From Deroplatys truncata (lineage: Eukaryota > Arthropoda > Insecta > Mantodea > Mantidae), in contig CM060987.1 in the NCBI GenBank assembly GCA_030765065.1, positions 70,504,557-70,568,556 on the forward strand: a stretch of 64,000 bases of DNA, read 5' to 3'. The notes below the pieces were generated by a model. It was not told the origin of the DNA. It ran no database searches and worked only from the letters and a program-made list of their open reading frames with translations. Of the stretch, positions 22,701 to 33,986 are shown piece after piece (the first letter of the stretch is position 1; each line of letters starts with the position of its first letter). The position numbers were made by a program, and so were the translations under genes.

Positions 22701-23875
22701 TGTCACGCCAGACACATTATTGCGTCGTTGGCGACAGTATTGTTAGGATAATTCTTTCGGCTGGGGTTTTGAATTTTCGTCTGGCGTGGCGACTCACCAC
22801 CTTCTAGCTGGTAATCCTGGCTAGAGGTGGAGAGAGTGGGGGAAGTGAGCGTTACTTCTTTGTGTTGTGTGTTAGCATCACTTTTGGTCGAGTGTTGGGT
22901 CTGAAGGGTTGTATGTGAAATCGTGTGAATGTAGTCTCGTGTGTGTAGCATCTCCCTACAATTTCGTCCTTTTTATCTTTTGTGTGTGATGTAGGGGCAC
23001 CGTGCTTATACTGAATAAACAACAGGTAATGTGGTTAATGTGATATTCTGTGTATTTTGTTACAACTATCCTACGCCTGCTCTGGAATGTGTAGTTTCAG
23101 ATTCTCGTCCTCTTGCTACCTCTGCATCTATACCTTCCAGTGTATATGCTGGGTAACTAAAATTTAATATACAGCTGCAAACCTTTTGGCCTCATCCCAG
23201 TACATAACATTTTTGGAGGGGGCGCCGGGTATGATATAATATTTTGTTACAAACGCTATCACATCCCTGTGAAAAAAAATTCGTGTGCTTGTAGCGTATG
23301 ATTGTTATGCACTAATCTTTTGTGCACGTTGTGGTTACATTTATGATTTGAGGTAAGTTTTGTGAGTGTGTAAGAGGTACCTTTTTGTGACTGGATTTGC
23401 GCTGTGACTGATGTGATAGAATTTTTTAAGGAATTGCGCACCACGTGTAGGCAACTTCGGCTCAGTAACGTAACCGTTACACTGGAAATTCCAAATTATT
23501 CCAGAGATTGGGTGGTGATGCTTTCTTTGAGGTAGCAAAATTTTATTTTTTTATCTCCATTTCGGCCCTGAAAACTCTTCACTTTTAGTAAGTTTCATAT
23601 CTTTTTTTATTTGATGGCTATATATTTTTTTTGCGTCCCTGCATTGCCACTTTCTCCTCCTCTACCGTGCTTATACTGAATAAATCACAGGTAATGTGAT
23701 TAATGTGAAATTCTGTGTATTTTGTTATAACTATCCCACGCCTACTCTGGAATGTGTAGTTTAAGGTTCTGGTCCTCTTGCTGCCTCTGCAGCTATAACT
23801 CCCAATGTATATGCTGGGGTAACTAAAATTTAATATCTAGCTGCAAATCGTTCTGCCTCGCCCCAGTATATAACA
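22701..23875 (+). mobile_element. Small LTR retrotransposon, internally deleted
   Basis: The left LTR runs 22701-23209, begins TGTCACGCC and ends AGTACATAACA. A second, 5'-truncated LTR at 23667-23875 repeats its last ~210 bases (ACCGTGCTTATACTGAATAAA to AGTATATAACA, roughly 85 percent by eye). The element is flanked by GTAT on both sides (22697-22700 and 23876-23879), a 4-bp duplication as in Ty3/gypsy-type integration. Directly after the left LTR, TTTTTGGAGGGGGCGCCGGG (23210) is the likely primer-binding site. Only ~450 bases of internal sequence remain and hold no gag or pol, so it is non-autonomous. Confidence 0.7.
23210..23232 (+). other. Candidate primer-binding site
   Basis: TGGAGGGGGCGCCGGGTATG starts five bases inside the left LTR boundary, the expected place for a tRNA primer-binding site. 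I could not match it to a particular tRNA from memory. Confidence 0.4.
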
Positions 23876-23959
23876 GTATATTAACACTTGTTACATGAAG
23901 TACGAGTATTTAGTATAATGGTAGTTTATATTCAATGATAAGAATGAAATTGTCTTTTC

Positions 23960-24215
23960 TATATTATAATTGCAGATATTTGTGATTCTAATGTGGTGCT
24001 GCCATCATCAAAATGAAATCTAAATGTTCATCAGTCATAGCAGATCTGTATTTTAGTTGGACATATTTCGTTTTTGAAAATGTCTTCACACATATACGTT
24101 GATTCGAACGCTGATATTTGTCCTCCTGCAAAGTCTTTCAAATGAAGAAATTTGTCATTCGGCAGACAGTTGTAAAAATCAACCAAATTAACTTCTATAT
24201 ATTTGTCCTTCAGTA
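23960..24215 (-). pseudogene. hAT transposase C-terminus (dimerisation region), relic
   Basis: On the minus strand from ~24215 downward: KYIEVNLVDFYNCLPNDKF, then LHLKDFAGGQISAFESTYMC, and after a one-base frameshift KTFSKTKYVQLKYRSAMTDE and HLDFILMMAA. This is the pattern FGSTYLCEQTFS.MK...SR.RS.LTDEHL...L of hAT transposases of the GTF2IRD2-like/ZBED type. A stop follows MMAAPH. The N-terminal half is not seen. A CGGCCCGCAAGC motif near 24360-24380 also recalls the noncoding ends of such elements. Confidence 0.75.
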
Positions 24216-25804
24216 GGTAATAACACCGTATAATAATTAATAATTGGAACGCTTAATTTATTTCATCGTAAAAAATTTCATGAATAAATTAATTCTAATA
24301 CAGGCGCTCGTTTCTCTATATTTATAATTTTTGAAGTTTGTAGACGGGTCATAGAAAAGCAGCTTGCGGGCCGTTTTTGGCAAACTCAGCTCCATAGTAA
24401 CACGCCTTAACAAGCATTGTACATGTCTTTTTGGTAGGGAGGTGCAACCAAATGTTCTTTTATCTGAAGTCTATATGCCAGATTGCCAATTATACAATGC
24501 TCTATCTTTCGATTAGTTAATCTAGGAAATATTCTTACACACTCTGAATATGCAAAAGCCGTATTACGCATTTTTAAATCCAACATTGAGATAAATGTGC
24601 GAACTGTTGGATAATTTCAAAATTTGCATTTATCTGCTGATTGTAGCACACGAGAAATGGAATTGCTGCAAGATAATACAAAGTCCCATGTTACCGGTAT
24701 TACCACAAACATGCTGCACATTTGGAATTGGCAACGTGCTTGACACCTTTGCAGTTCAATCTGTGTGAGAAATTAAAGATTTACAAATGACGACAGAATG
24801 AAAACCTAAGGTTGAAATGGTTCAATGGGCAGAATGCCGCTTTTTGTAATCCGGAATGGAAATCCTGACAAATACTTGAATGCCGACTAGAAAATATGTC
24901 AACAAATAGTGCTGTAGCAACAAAACAGTGTTCATCTTTAATTCTTCACCTGCAAAAGAATAGCAAAACTCACTTTTTGACATATCCATGATTTGAAACA
25001 GTCAGGTTATATCTGAAAATTTGATGTTTGTGGGAAGGAGTCTTATGTGTATGTTAGGGTAATGATCGGAAATCGGGTGATATAAGGACTACCCGGAAAA
25101 TCTAACATTATACAATGCATGTGAATAATGTTAAATGTCTTAATTTAAAATTCTGAACTCGGAACGTATCCAGCCAATGATATATTATCTATTTTGTCTG
25201 AATAATGTCAGAAACAAATCCGTAGTTTATTACAACATTCCGACTTATCAGACTAACTATCCATTATCATTTCTTTGTGGATGTCATAAAATTATAAGAA
25301 TAGGTATTTAGAACGAAATCCCTGGATTGCTACAAGTCAATGCTCAGTCAGTCTTCATCATAAACGGTAGCGAAATGTCCTCTGATTATAATCATATGAA
25401 ATGAAACTTTTATGAAGACTTTGGTAAAAAAGAAATCGAGACGATCAACTAATCGCCGCTAACTAATTATATCGTTAAATAATTTATCATGTGAAAGACC
25501 AGAAGTAGTCAGGTATCCCCTTCCCTCCCTTTCCCCCTTTCTCACTCCCTCCCTCACGCCCCCCTTTCTCTCGCCGACGTTTAAAGAAATGTGATGTGCT
25601 TATGATTGTAGAAAAAGAGAAGTTCATTGCACCAGTACTAATGGAGGGCCATTAAGCTGTGTTTGAAAAACGAAAATCTGTTTGATATTGTACATTAAGT
25701 TAATTTAAGCATTGCCTACCTTGGAAACCATAGGATGTATCTGAGGTAAAAACATTGTCACACGAGAACGTTTTTGTGTAGGTACCTGCTATTTTATATA
25801 TATT
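24216..25804. other. Unassigned AT-rich DNA
   Basis: No gene seen. It may hold further decayed hAT sequence upstream of the C-terminal relic, but no motif could be read. 25515-25570 is a C/T-rich low-complexity stretch. Confidence 0.4.
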
Positions 25805-26660
25805 ACTTTCTCTACTACGTATAGTAAGTAGGGGAAGTATTGTATTCCACCCAAAAATTCGATACCGAGATTTCAACAGAAATACATGTTTTGAGACCCT
25901 CTGAATCCAAAAAAAGCATTTTTAGAAACATGTCGGTGTGTGTGTGTCTATGTGTCTGTGTGTCTGTCTGTGAACAGCATAACTCAGAAACGAACAGTCG
26001 GCTAAACACCAAACTTGATATTTAGGTTCAGTATCTTCCAGAGAAGCGACACGAAGGTTTGCAAGAAAATCCCCCACCCCAGACTACCCTTTACATGGAA
26101 CATTTTTCGAAAATTTTAATTTTTTCAAAAATGGCTCTAAGGATTTTGATTAAAATATCATATGTTTAAGATATTTTCATGACAAATAAAATGTATTTCT
26201 CGAATTTTCTGGGAATGTCTCCAAAAGTATTCTTCATTGTGAAGGACTTTTGCATAACTGGTAAACCATAAGAGATAAACAAAAGTTTACTACACAAAAA
26301 ATGTAGATCGCGTTAAAATACACAATTTATGTGATATAAATTTTGGTTGTTGAGTGAACCATTTTTGAGATATTGCCTGTTATTCCCTTAAAGTTTCCAA
26401 TACTTATACTTTCTCAAATTCGTTATTAATTTTTTTATATCCTGGACATGCAAAGAGAATGGAATGTGCTACATAGCAACCAGCGTTAAAATATTTGACT
26501 ATAGCTTAAAGCCTACCATATTCCCCTTGCATCTACAAGAAAATTAGCAATAAGGTTAGCATCTCGATATCTCGATTAACATGAAACATACGGAGAATAA
26601 ACGTTTGTAAAAATAGTTTGTGCAAGAGTAGAGAAACTCATGTGAGTGTAACACGTCAGA
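25805..26660 (+). repeat. Family A copy, full length (856 bp)
   Basis: ACTTTCTCTACTACG to ACACGTCAGA, followed by a T run. The microsatellite (25935-25972) is GTGTGTGTGTCTATGTGTCT followed by GTGTGTCTGTCTGTG. It sits right against the A-rich tail of the LINE fragment at 26665, so family A may have inserted into that tail. Confidence 0.9.
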
Positions 26661-26664
26661 TTTT

Positions 26665-27308
26665 TTTATTGTATCTTCAACTTTAAAGTTACATCGCGAC
26701 TACTTTAGAATACAGAACATGATTGCAATGAAAATACAATATTTTAAAAAGTTATCGTACATACAACATTAAATTTTCTAGACAGGTGTGCTACTCACTG
26801 TTATACAATACTGTCACTTTCATACAGTTTAGAGTTCTTTGTTGTGCTGAATTTAGGGCGTCTGGTAGGCTGTTGGGGATGTCACATCTTTCTCTGTGTT
26901 GTACATAGCGACGGCAGGCTGTAACGGGATGATGAACTGTGAGGTTGGATCTGCAGAGGTCGCACACAGGAGCAAGGTCAGGATTGAGATGTTTTTTTTT
27001 TTGCGTAATAGAAGTATGGCCAATATGTAGTCGAGTTAATACAAACTTATCTTTGTGGTTGAAATGATAGTGCTGAAGTTTGGACTCGTAAATGTAGACA
27101 TGGTGTAACTTGCTTCTGGATGTGGCTTTCCATGTTTGTCTCCATTGATTAATGCAAGTCTTTTTGGTGAAGTTGATGAAGTCCGTGTGTGGGATCTTAA
27201 CGTCCTGCGGGAATGTTTGTTGGCTTCTTTGGTTGCCTGATCGGCTGATTCATTTCCCAGAATTCCGACATGAGATGGGGCCCAGACTATTTTGTATACC
27301 CTGCTTAA
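26665..27308 (-). pseudogene. Non-LTR retrotransposon 3' part: RNase H and C-terminal knuckle
   Basis: On the minus strand, 27300 downward: VYKIVWAPSHVGILGNESAD, the C-terminal RNase H signature (PSHVGI.GNE.AD) of I/Jockey-group LINEs. Further down come RLHIGHTSIT, and PDLAPVCDLCRSNLTV with HHPVTAC, a CX2C-HX4-5C knuckle typical of LINE ORF2 ends. A 3' UTR and an A-rich tail run to ~26665. A poly-A run near 26990 causes a frameshift. The 5' part including the polymerase is missing, as expected for 5'-truncated LINE copies. A second, shorter copy of the same tail is at 49070. Confidence 0.8.
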
Positions 27309-27366
27309 AAAAGCAAAAAAAAACTAACATCTCAGAAGAAGGTTGGTTACTAGACTGACAGTGTAA

Positions 27367-28535
27367 TCAGCAATGATCAGTAGCAACATGCAAGCACATC
27401 TAATGGAAACTTTCGTTTCGTCATGCTATATCAAGAACATCTGACCAAGTTCATCAGTTAAGGCCCCCCCCAACATCAAAGAGAGCAGAAATTTCCAAAC
27501 AATTAATGGACATATTTTGTAATTTTGGGGCTGCCGGCAATGCTTCACTCACAACAATGGCAGAGAATTTGCCAACCAAGTGGTTTACGAACTAACATCA
27601 TGTGGAGCAATTTGGCAATCGTATACGGAAACCTCACATTACCAAAGTTAGGGTAGTGGAGACAGGGCCAATCACAATTATCTACATGGATGCAAACTCA
27701 AAACTGTAAATCTTGGTCAGAGGGATTAAGATTGCCCAGATTATAAAGAACAGGGAATATCATGTAGGAATTTGAGGACCGCCCTATGAAGACATGTTTG
27801 GTTGAGAGCTAAATGTGGGACTTTCATCTTTCGCTCTTCCTAATGATGTCACAAAAAACTTGGAAGTGGAAGAGGAGCTTGATATTCTAGAAAATGTGAA
27901 GATGGTCGAACGTAGCATGGATGACCCTACTGAATCCATGCCGCAAGATATTGCTGAAGCTACTGTAGATTAACTTCTCTGGATTCTAAAAGGAAATCGG
28001 TGAATGACTCCAACTCATCTTGTGAAAGAGATTCCCGAGAATTGGATGCAATATCAAGGAAAATGCTAATAACATGTGCTCATTCTGAACACAGAAAATA
28101 AAAATACAACTTCAGTCAAAGAAAACCTAAGTATTCAAGCAAAGAAAATCTCAAATCTTATCGGCGATGCTGTGCGAGTTGCAATTCCAGATGTCGATTG
28201 AGGGCGCCTTGATGTTCCAAATGTTCTATTTATTGTTCTAGCGATAGATAATGATACATTCTTCAATACTGGGAATCAATATGTGACTCTAACCTCAATT
28301 CTATATAACAAGCCTAGTTTATATTACAGTTTCACTAGTTGATAATGTAGCAGAAGAAAAGCCCCTGTGTGAGATAGTCGGTTTGCAGTCCTTATCTGGA
28401 GGTCAGGGTTTCAAGAGATGACACTATAAAAGCTAGATGTGTAACAAACAAATACTCATAGATACAAGGCTTTTGGGATTCTGTGCAAGTGGTACTCAAG
28501 TTTGAACTGTAAGAACAAATAAACAAAAACGTGAA
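27367..28535 (+). pseudogene. KRBA2-like integrase (Ginger/gypsy-type rve) relic
   Basis: Several frames together spell a KRBA2-like integrase: NFRFVMLYQEHLTKFI near 27410 (family QDHLTKFV), KRAEISKQLMDIFCNFGA, then NNGREFANQVVYELTS near 27555 (family DNGREF). Next come ERAN-region remnants and PPYEDMFG, and LSSFALPNDVTKNLEVEEEL (27820-27880). C-terminal pieces IGDAVRVAIPDVD and NVLFIVLAIDNDTFF (~28160-28265) are followed by KAFGILCKWYSSLNCKN, the Cys-rich end of the family. Both readable catalytic aspartates are changed (D to E in QEHLTKF, D to N in NNGREF) and there are many stops and frameshifts. Confidence 0.75.
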
Positions 28536-29310
28536 AGGAATTTGTGATGCTTAACATTTATTTAATAATAATCATGTTTGCGTAATTTGTATAACTTTTC
28601 TTTAAAATTAAACCTCATTATTCATTAGATGCAAACATTTATATGTAGTGTGCAACAACAAATGTCACTGATATCACAGGCTGGACCATTTAAGCTGAGA
28701 CAGTACAATATCTCCAAAGCTAACCATATATACATGTTTATACATTTTTAAATTTTATTTATTCATTCTTAATTTAAAATATTCAATTCCTATACAGATG
28801 AAATAAATATAAAAGTTAAAAACAGCAAGAAAGATTATCAGTGAGATTATCCAGCAAACGTTATAATTCTAACATTATCCAGTGCCAGTTGGATAATGGA
28901 AAGACTTTTCAGCTAAAGTCAGCACAGAGTTAAAAAAAATTACATTCTGTCGTCAGGTTATTTTGATAATGTTAGTATAATCCAGATAAACTTGACATTA
29001 ACTAATTTCGGTCCTTACTCTGCTTTCGTTTTATGCTGAGGCCACGGATCGCCGTATGCGTGCTCCGCACACTGTTTATTCCACTTGGGGTTTTTTCGTT
29101 CCGTAACTCCCGCGTTACTTACAGTGATATTAACATGCACTATGAGTGCTAACGTTGTTATAAGTAGTATTGGAAGTGGTGCCCATCTGCATGAAGACAT
29201 TCCTGGTATCTTAGAATAAAGTTTCCATGCACATGGATAATTTCTGCTTTATATTGTCCTTAGGTTTGTCTATAGTGTGGTGATTGTTCTTATTAACTTT
29301 ATTTTATAGG
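28536..29310. other. Unassigned AT-rich DNA
   Basis: No gene or repeat recognised. The minus frame 29015-29200 has no domain. Confidence 0.45.
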
Positions 29311-29576
29311 TTTCCCCACATATAGATGCACCAATTTATCAATGTTTTCTTCCGTCATAACTTCTCGTTTTTCCTCCTTAGGTTTAGCGTTTAGTGATCC
29401 CGTTGCCTTAAACTTATTAACCAGACGTCTAACAATTTCTCTACCTGGAACTGGATTACCAGCAAATTTCTCTTGAAATAGTCTACACCTTGTCTACATG
29501 ATTCGGGTTTTACGTATATATCTGCATAAACATTTGTTGTTCAAGCGTGAATTTTTCGGGGGGCATTGCTGTGGAC
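29311..29576 (-). pseudogene. DUF4817 helix-turn-helix of IS630-type transposase, relic
   Basis: From an ATG at 29576 on the minus strand: MPPEKFTLEQQMFMQIYT, then in another frame RLFQEKFAGNPVPGREIVRR, LVNKFKATGSLNAKPKEEKR and EENIDKLVHLYVGKP. FQ.KF....VPSR.T..RLV.KF..TGS is the DUF4817 DNA-binding signature of insect Tc1/mariner-like transposases. One or two frameshifts and a stop near the start show decay. The rest of the transposase is absent here. A C-terminal relic of the same kind of element lies at 40106-40575. Confidence 0.75.
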
Positions 29577-29650
29577 TAATAACAAGACACTCACAAATCA
29601 TGCACAACACGTGTTTAAATATAGTTTAGCATTTAAAACGTAGTAGACAT

Positions 29651-29992
29651 AAAAATAAGCTTTAGTAAGAATGGTTTATGCACTCAGTAATAAACGATAG
29701 AGGGTACAGAAGGTCATGTGAATGTATCACATAGGAAATTTTTTTTCTTAATTTTTGCCTCGAATTCTCAAAGATATGGGATTTAAGATGGAATACATAC
29801 AAATGTACATACATACATATACATATGACTTTACGCTTTTGAGTTATGCTTCTCATTGACAGTCATCACAGGATCTTTTCTATATATGAAATTTTTTGAT
29901 CCAGGGGTCACAGAGCGTGAGTTTCCGATGAAATCTCACTGTCGAATTGTAAAATGCCTTTGCTTAAATAAGTAAAAGGTAAAGAAAATAAA
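29651..29992. repeat. Two family A end fragments
   Basis: 29651-29735 is a plus-orientation 3' end (GGTACAGAAGGTCATGTG, hairpin ATGTG-AATGTAT-CACAT). 29818-29992 is a minus-orientation 5' end (GAGTTATGCTTCTC, CGATGAAATCTCACTGTCG, AAGTAAAAGGTAAAGAAAA). The two lie tail to tail. Confidence 0.55.
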
Positions 29993-31507
29993 AACCGGTG
30001 AACCTGAAAGACAGTATTTATGGTGGTTCATCTTGTTGGGGCTACGTACGTCATTGTTACCAACTTTAGCTTGCCAAAGCAGGAAAGCTGCCGTATGACA
30101 CAGCTGTCGGAAAGAAAAGTTGCTTCCTGCCCCACCCTACGAACCTTTGATCCATAACTGGCAAATAAAATGCTTTCTGCCTCGCTTCACTGAGGTAACA
30201 ACGTTCACAACCTTACTAAATAAACTTTATTTTTCCTCCTTGCTGAACCTTGTGTTAGTTATAAAACTAGTCAATAGATAGGGTAAAGCAAACTTCATTT
30301 CGCACCTTTTATGTTGGATTTAAACTGCGAATGAACACCTACAGATATGTATACCCTTTTACACTTACGTCCGCAGAGAGGGTGAATGAAATGAGTGAAT
30401 TAAATGTTAGATGATCTGGTATCCATATAGTTGATAGCTATTTGATATTATATTATTAATATTATTATTTTCTTAGCATAAGGGAAGACACCTGAGAAAG
30501 AAAACAAAAGAAAAAAATTAATATACCCAACACGGGTCGTCCGGTTTGGATATAATGCTTCCTCACTATATAGACGCAGGTCATAGTTTCATGTACAGCA
30601 TGTGTAAAACGTCGTAACGGTCCGCCACTCCTGAAACAAAGATGCACAATAGCACTGGCAAGCCTACTTGCATAACAAGAGAGGTGGGGGTGAGTGTTCC
30701 ACCTGCTGCGAGTTCAAATGCAAGGTAAGCTTACACATTTGTTTACATTGCGTTGTGTATGCGACTGCCTGTTCCGATATCATTCCCCCACCACTCTCAC
30801 CACTTCACATTTCCCCTCTCTTGCGCAAATGGAGTGTCACGACGTTTTACACAAGCTGTAAGAGGCAAACGTGCATATTTCAGAGTACACCAAGTAAACT
30901 TAAAGCAAATCATTGAATTATTAATAATTTATTCCGAAATAAGGAACAGATACTTAATAGTGAACTTAAAGGCATAAAGGCATACCTATCCGTGCATTAT
31001 CCATGTGTCAAAATTTCATTCTAGTTTGAAAGGATTTTAAGGATTGAAGATAAGTAGACACAACTTTGCTAGTAATAACTATATTATACTGTAATTTTAA
31101 TGTTAATTTATAATCTCATAAAACATTTTAAAACAAAATGCATAGTTGCTCACACCATCTTTAAATAAAGTAGGCCTTTACTCAAGATACTAAGGACTGT
31201 ATTTTCCTGTAACAGGGTAATAAGCTAGTCTGCATCTGTTTTCAGCGAAAATAAAGGTATTTATGGACATCAATACGAACAAACAATTGATAGTAGGTAT
31301 TGCACGGAAAGTGCACGATTACTGGTCTTTACACCCAGATGGAATAGGGATTGTTCTATTAGTCACATTGACAATATTAATGCTGCTGGAAATAGCTTCA
31401 TATCGCAATATTGTATCACATTTAAGATTTTTTTCCATGCAGTTCCGGGTGATTTTAAATCTGCTTTTGTATCAAGAATTCCAAGAGTGTCGTCAATCTC
31501 TCCTCTC
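29993..31507. other. Unassigned DNA with an inverted repeat
   Basis: No gene is recognised. The arms near 30590-30640 and 30835-30870 share TGTGTAAAACGTCGT in opposite orientation and are listed separately. A plus frame starting at 31263 (MDINTNKQLIV) contains a hydrophobic run, GIVLLVTLTILMLLEIA. It could be a membrane segment, but the frame runs into the SINE at 31508 and has no known relatives that I can name. Confidence 0.35.
30590..30895. repeat. Imperfect inverted repeat
   Basis: The left arm has TACAGCATGTGTAAAACGTC at ~30595. The reverse complement of the right arm (~30835-30870) has TACAGCTTGTGTAAAACGTC. Further matches outside the core (AAGAGAGG with GGTGAGAG/GGTGAGTG) suggest two head-to-head copies of a ~100-base element or a foldback element. 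Confidence 0.55.
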
Positions 31508-31788
31508 AAATCAAATTGAGTTTTATTTATGGACGCTCTTTAACTACTATGGTTCTTAGCGTCCTATTCCATATTGGGTAATTTTGCTCAGAGGTCTCTT
31601 TATCAGGCTTGAGGTTCTTTTACGTGACGTAAATCTATGACACGGGACCACCAGCTTTACTTCCCTTCCGAAGGAAGCCATGCTAAGGATTTTTACGCCC
31701 GAAAAAATCCATCGCTCTCCGCCGGGTTTTAATTCACGACCTTGGGAACTAGAGGCTAGCGCGGTGCCACTAGTCCACGGAGGACGAC
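31508..31788 (-). repeat. SINE1, full length, with 12-bp target duplication
   Basis: 281 bp flanked by ATCTCTCCTCTC at 31496-31507 and 31789-31800. Minus-strand order: start GTCGTCCTCC, A-box region TGGACTAGTGG, degraded B-box (AATTAAAACCCGG), body GTGTCATAGATTTACG, and 3' end GCGTCCATAAATAAAACTCA. Both ends are therefore fixed. This copy defines the family and shows LINE-type target-primed insertion. Confidence 0.93.
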
Positions 31789-32454
31789 ATCTCTCCTCTC
31801 GGCCACATATGACGATTTATACCCACAATAATGCTTGTCTCGTAGATGTTCCAGATCTAACCAAAAGGTTAGCTTCCTAAGTTATGGCTGGTGTAAATCT
31901 CGGGATGAGAAATTTCTAAGTATGTGTAACTGAATGACTAGAAAATGTATTAATACCATGACTTGAATTGTGCAGTGCCCTCTTCTAGACTGAACAAAGA
32001 ATAATCTATGATGTACTATTTTTCGGATAAATTGATGTGCATTTTCTATAAATTTGGTAGGATTTACGGTTACACCATTGTTATTCCTTTTGGAATAGTA
32101 AAGCACCTGCGCTCTACTTTTGTTTTTTTTTATAATTATGGAATGCCCACTATTATGTAAGAATATTTAACTTCGATGCTTTCGACGGTTACCTCAGTAT
32201 GTTCAGCTAAACGAATCCTATTATCATAAGTAAATAATTTCGTGACGAGACATACTGCATCTGCTGTCTCAAGTAAAAACCTTCTCACCTCTTCTTGTGT
32301 AAAGTATTTTCCTTCTCTTGTGTTTATATCCATCAGATATTTTCTTTAAAAAAGCTTCGAATATTTACTGTTGTCAACATTTTCTTTAATATAATATAAA
32401 AATTTGACGTCACCTAGAGTATCTTTACCACATACTGGAACAATCTGTGCAGTC
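31789..32454. other. Unassigned DNA
   Basis: A 65-residue minus frame at 32136-32333 (MDINTREGKYFTQEEVRRFL) has a plausible amphipathic composition but no recognised relatives. The remainder is AT-rich. Confidence 0.3.
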
Positions 32455-32550
32455 CAGCATTTTGAATGCACTTTATATAATAATTGGTAAAAGACAAACA
32501 GAAACTTATTACACAGAAACGTAGGATCTCGTTAAAAAACACACAATTTA

Positions 32551-33204
32551 TGAGGGCTGTCCAGAAAGTAGCCTCCGTTTTGAAATAAACATGAAACCGG
32601 TATACCTACAACATTTTTATTATATACATCTGAAAACTACTTGTCTCTATTTTTCTACATAGTCCGAACCGATTCAAGCACTTGTCATACCTTTTCACAG
32701 TCTTTGAAATACGCTCTGCATAAAATTCCGTTCGCCTGTGAACTAAGCCAGTCTGTCACGGCGTTTTGAAGCTCCTCGCCATTGCCAAAGCGCTGAGCTG
32801 CAAGCCACTTTTTCTTGTACGGAACAGATGTAAGTCACTAGGAGCCAAGTCCGGGCTGTACGGGGATGGTCAAAAACGTCCGATTTGAACTTGGCCAAAA
32901 GTTCATTTGTGTTTTTTGCTGTGTGAGAGCGAACGTTGTAATGCAAAAACACAACACCAGATATCAGAAGACCACGACGTTTGATTTGGATTGCTCTTCT
33001 TAGCCTTCTCACACTTCATACGCATTTCACACTTGGCGGGATTTGTTATTTCGGCGCTCTTGTTAGGTTATAACTAGCAAACACGCGACAGTACGATGCT
33101 AGAAGCGTACTGAGCCACTGCGCACGCTGATGTCGAAATGGCGGCGCTACCCCCACTACTTCTCGTGCTACGTATGAACGGATGTTACTTTCTGGACACC
33201 CTCG
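32551..33204 (-). mobile_element. mariner element, internally deleted (654 bp)
   Basis: Terminal inverted repeats TGAGGGCTGTCCAGAAAGTA (left) and CGAGGGTGTCCAGAAAGTAA (complement of right) are flanked by TA on both sides (32549-32550, 33205-33206). The minus strand starts with NPAKCE-type N-terminal sequence and jumps to RRLRRAIQIKRRGLLISGVV, FLHYNVRSHTAKNTNE and later KTVKRYDKCLN-like sequence. Most of the helix-turn-helix and the first catalytic region are therefore deleted. The second catalytic motif HDNARPHTA reads HYNVRSHTA, so its aspartate is lost. Dead, but could still be mobilised if a matching transposase exists. Confidence 0.92.
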
Positions 33205-33289
33205 TATATAAAATATTTTGGCTTTAACCATTTTCGAAAGTTCGTTGCTTTTGATTTGAATTTTCCAATACTTCATCATACATCTTTTT

Positions 33290-33580
33290 TTTAAGGTGTA
33301 TGTCACAATTCTTTGCCTATTATGATGTCTTGCAATGAATATGGACACGCTATCTGCCTCACATTCAAAGGGTCCCGAGTTCGAATCTAGGTTAGGCAAG
33401 TTACCTGGATAAGGCTTTTTTCCTTTTCCTGAGAAGACGAATGTAGGGCAACTCTAAGCTCTAGGGACCCCGGGCTCATTTGAGCTTCATTTCAACCATT
33501 TCCTTCGTTCACCGTCATATATGACTTATCCGGTTAAAGGACGTTAGTTACTAATCATCAAAGCAAGCAAGAAATGTGGC
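33290..33580 (+). repeat. tRNA-derived SINE
   Basis: B-box GAGTTCGAATCTAGG at 33377 preceded by an A-box-like ATGGACACGCTATC ~44 bases upstream. The body has CCTTTTCCTGAGAAGACGAA and GGGACCCCGGGCTCATT, the usual plan of insect SINEs with a TTTTCC / GCGAATG core. The 3' end is near AGCAAGCAAG. Confidence 0.6.
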
Positions 33581-33926
33581 ATGGCTAATTAGTCGTTAAC
33601 TGAAGGCTCAATAAAAGTCAACATTTAGCGATCGGTTTTGTTTTGTTCAAGACTTGACTATCGCTTCAGCCTTCTGTATTCTCTTGTACCTACAACGAGA
33701 TGTTTAATGAAACCACTCTACAAATGTTTACCTTGATTAACATGAAATTAGCTTTTGAAGAAAGAGTTTAAGGGCTATAAAAATAATTTATAGTGGCTAG
33801 AGAAAGGTTTGTGTTTGCTTAAATTATACGATGTGCAACAATACATTGTTGTTAAATAGAACGCTGAAGGTCGTCTTTATGTGTCAGCAGGTAACAGATG
33901 ATCAGCGAAGAGTAACTTGAAGAGTA

Positions 33927-33927
<1 letters not shown>

Positions 33928-33986
<59 letters not shown>
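33928..33986. repeat. (ATT)n microsatellite
   Basis: About 20 uninterrupted ATT units. Confidence 0.95.

Larger units (their letters stand above)
32455..33835 (+). repeat. Old family A copy split by a mariner and a SINE
   Basis: Family A sequence is read in pieces: 32480-32550 (GGTAAAAGACAAACAG, CGTTAAAAAACACACAATTTA), 33207-33290 (TTTAACCATTTTCGAAAG, TTTTCCAATACTTCATC) and 33650-33835 (GACTTGACTATCGCTTC, TTAACATGAAATTAG, GGCTAGAGAAAGGT). The mariner at 32551-33204 and a SINE near 33290-33580 interrupt it. Confidence 0.6.
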
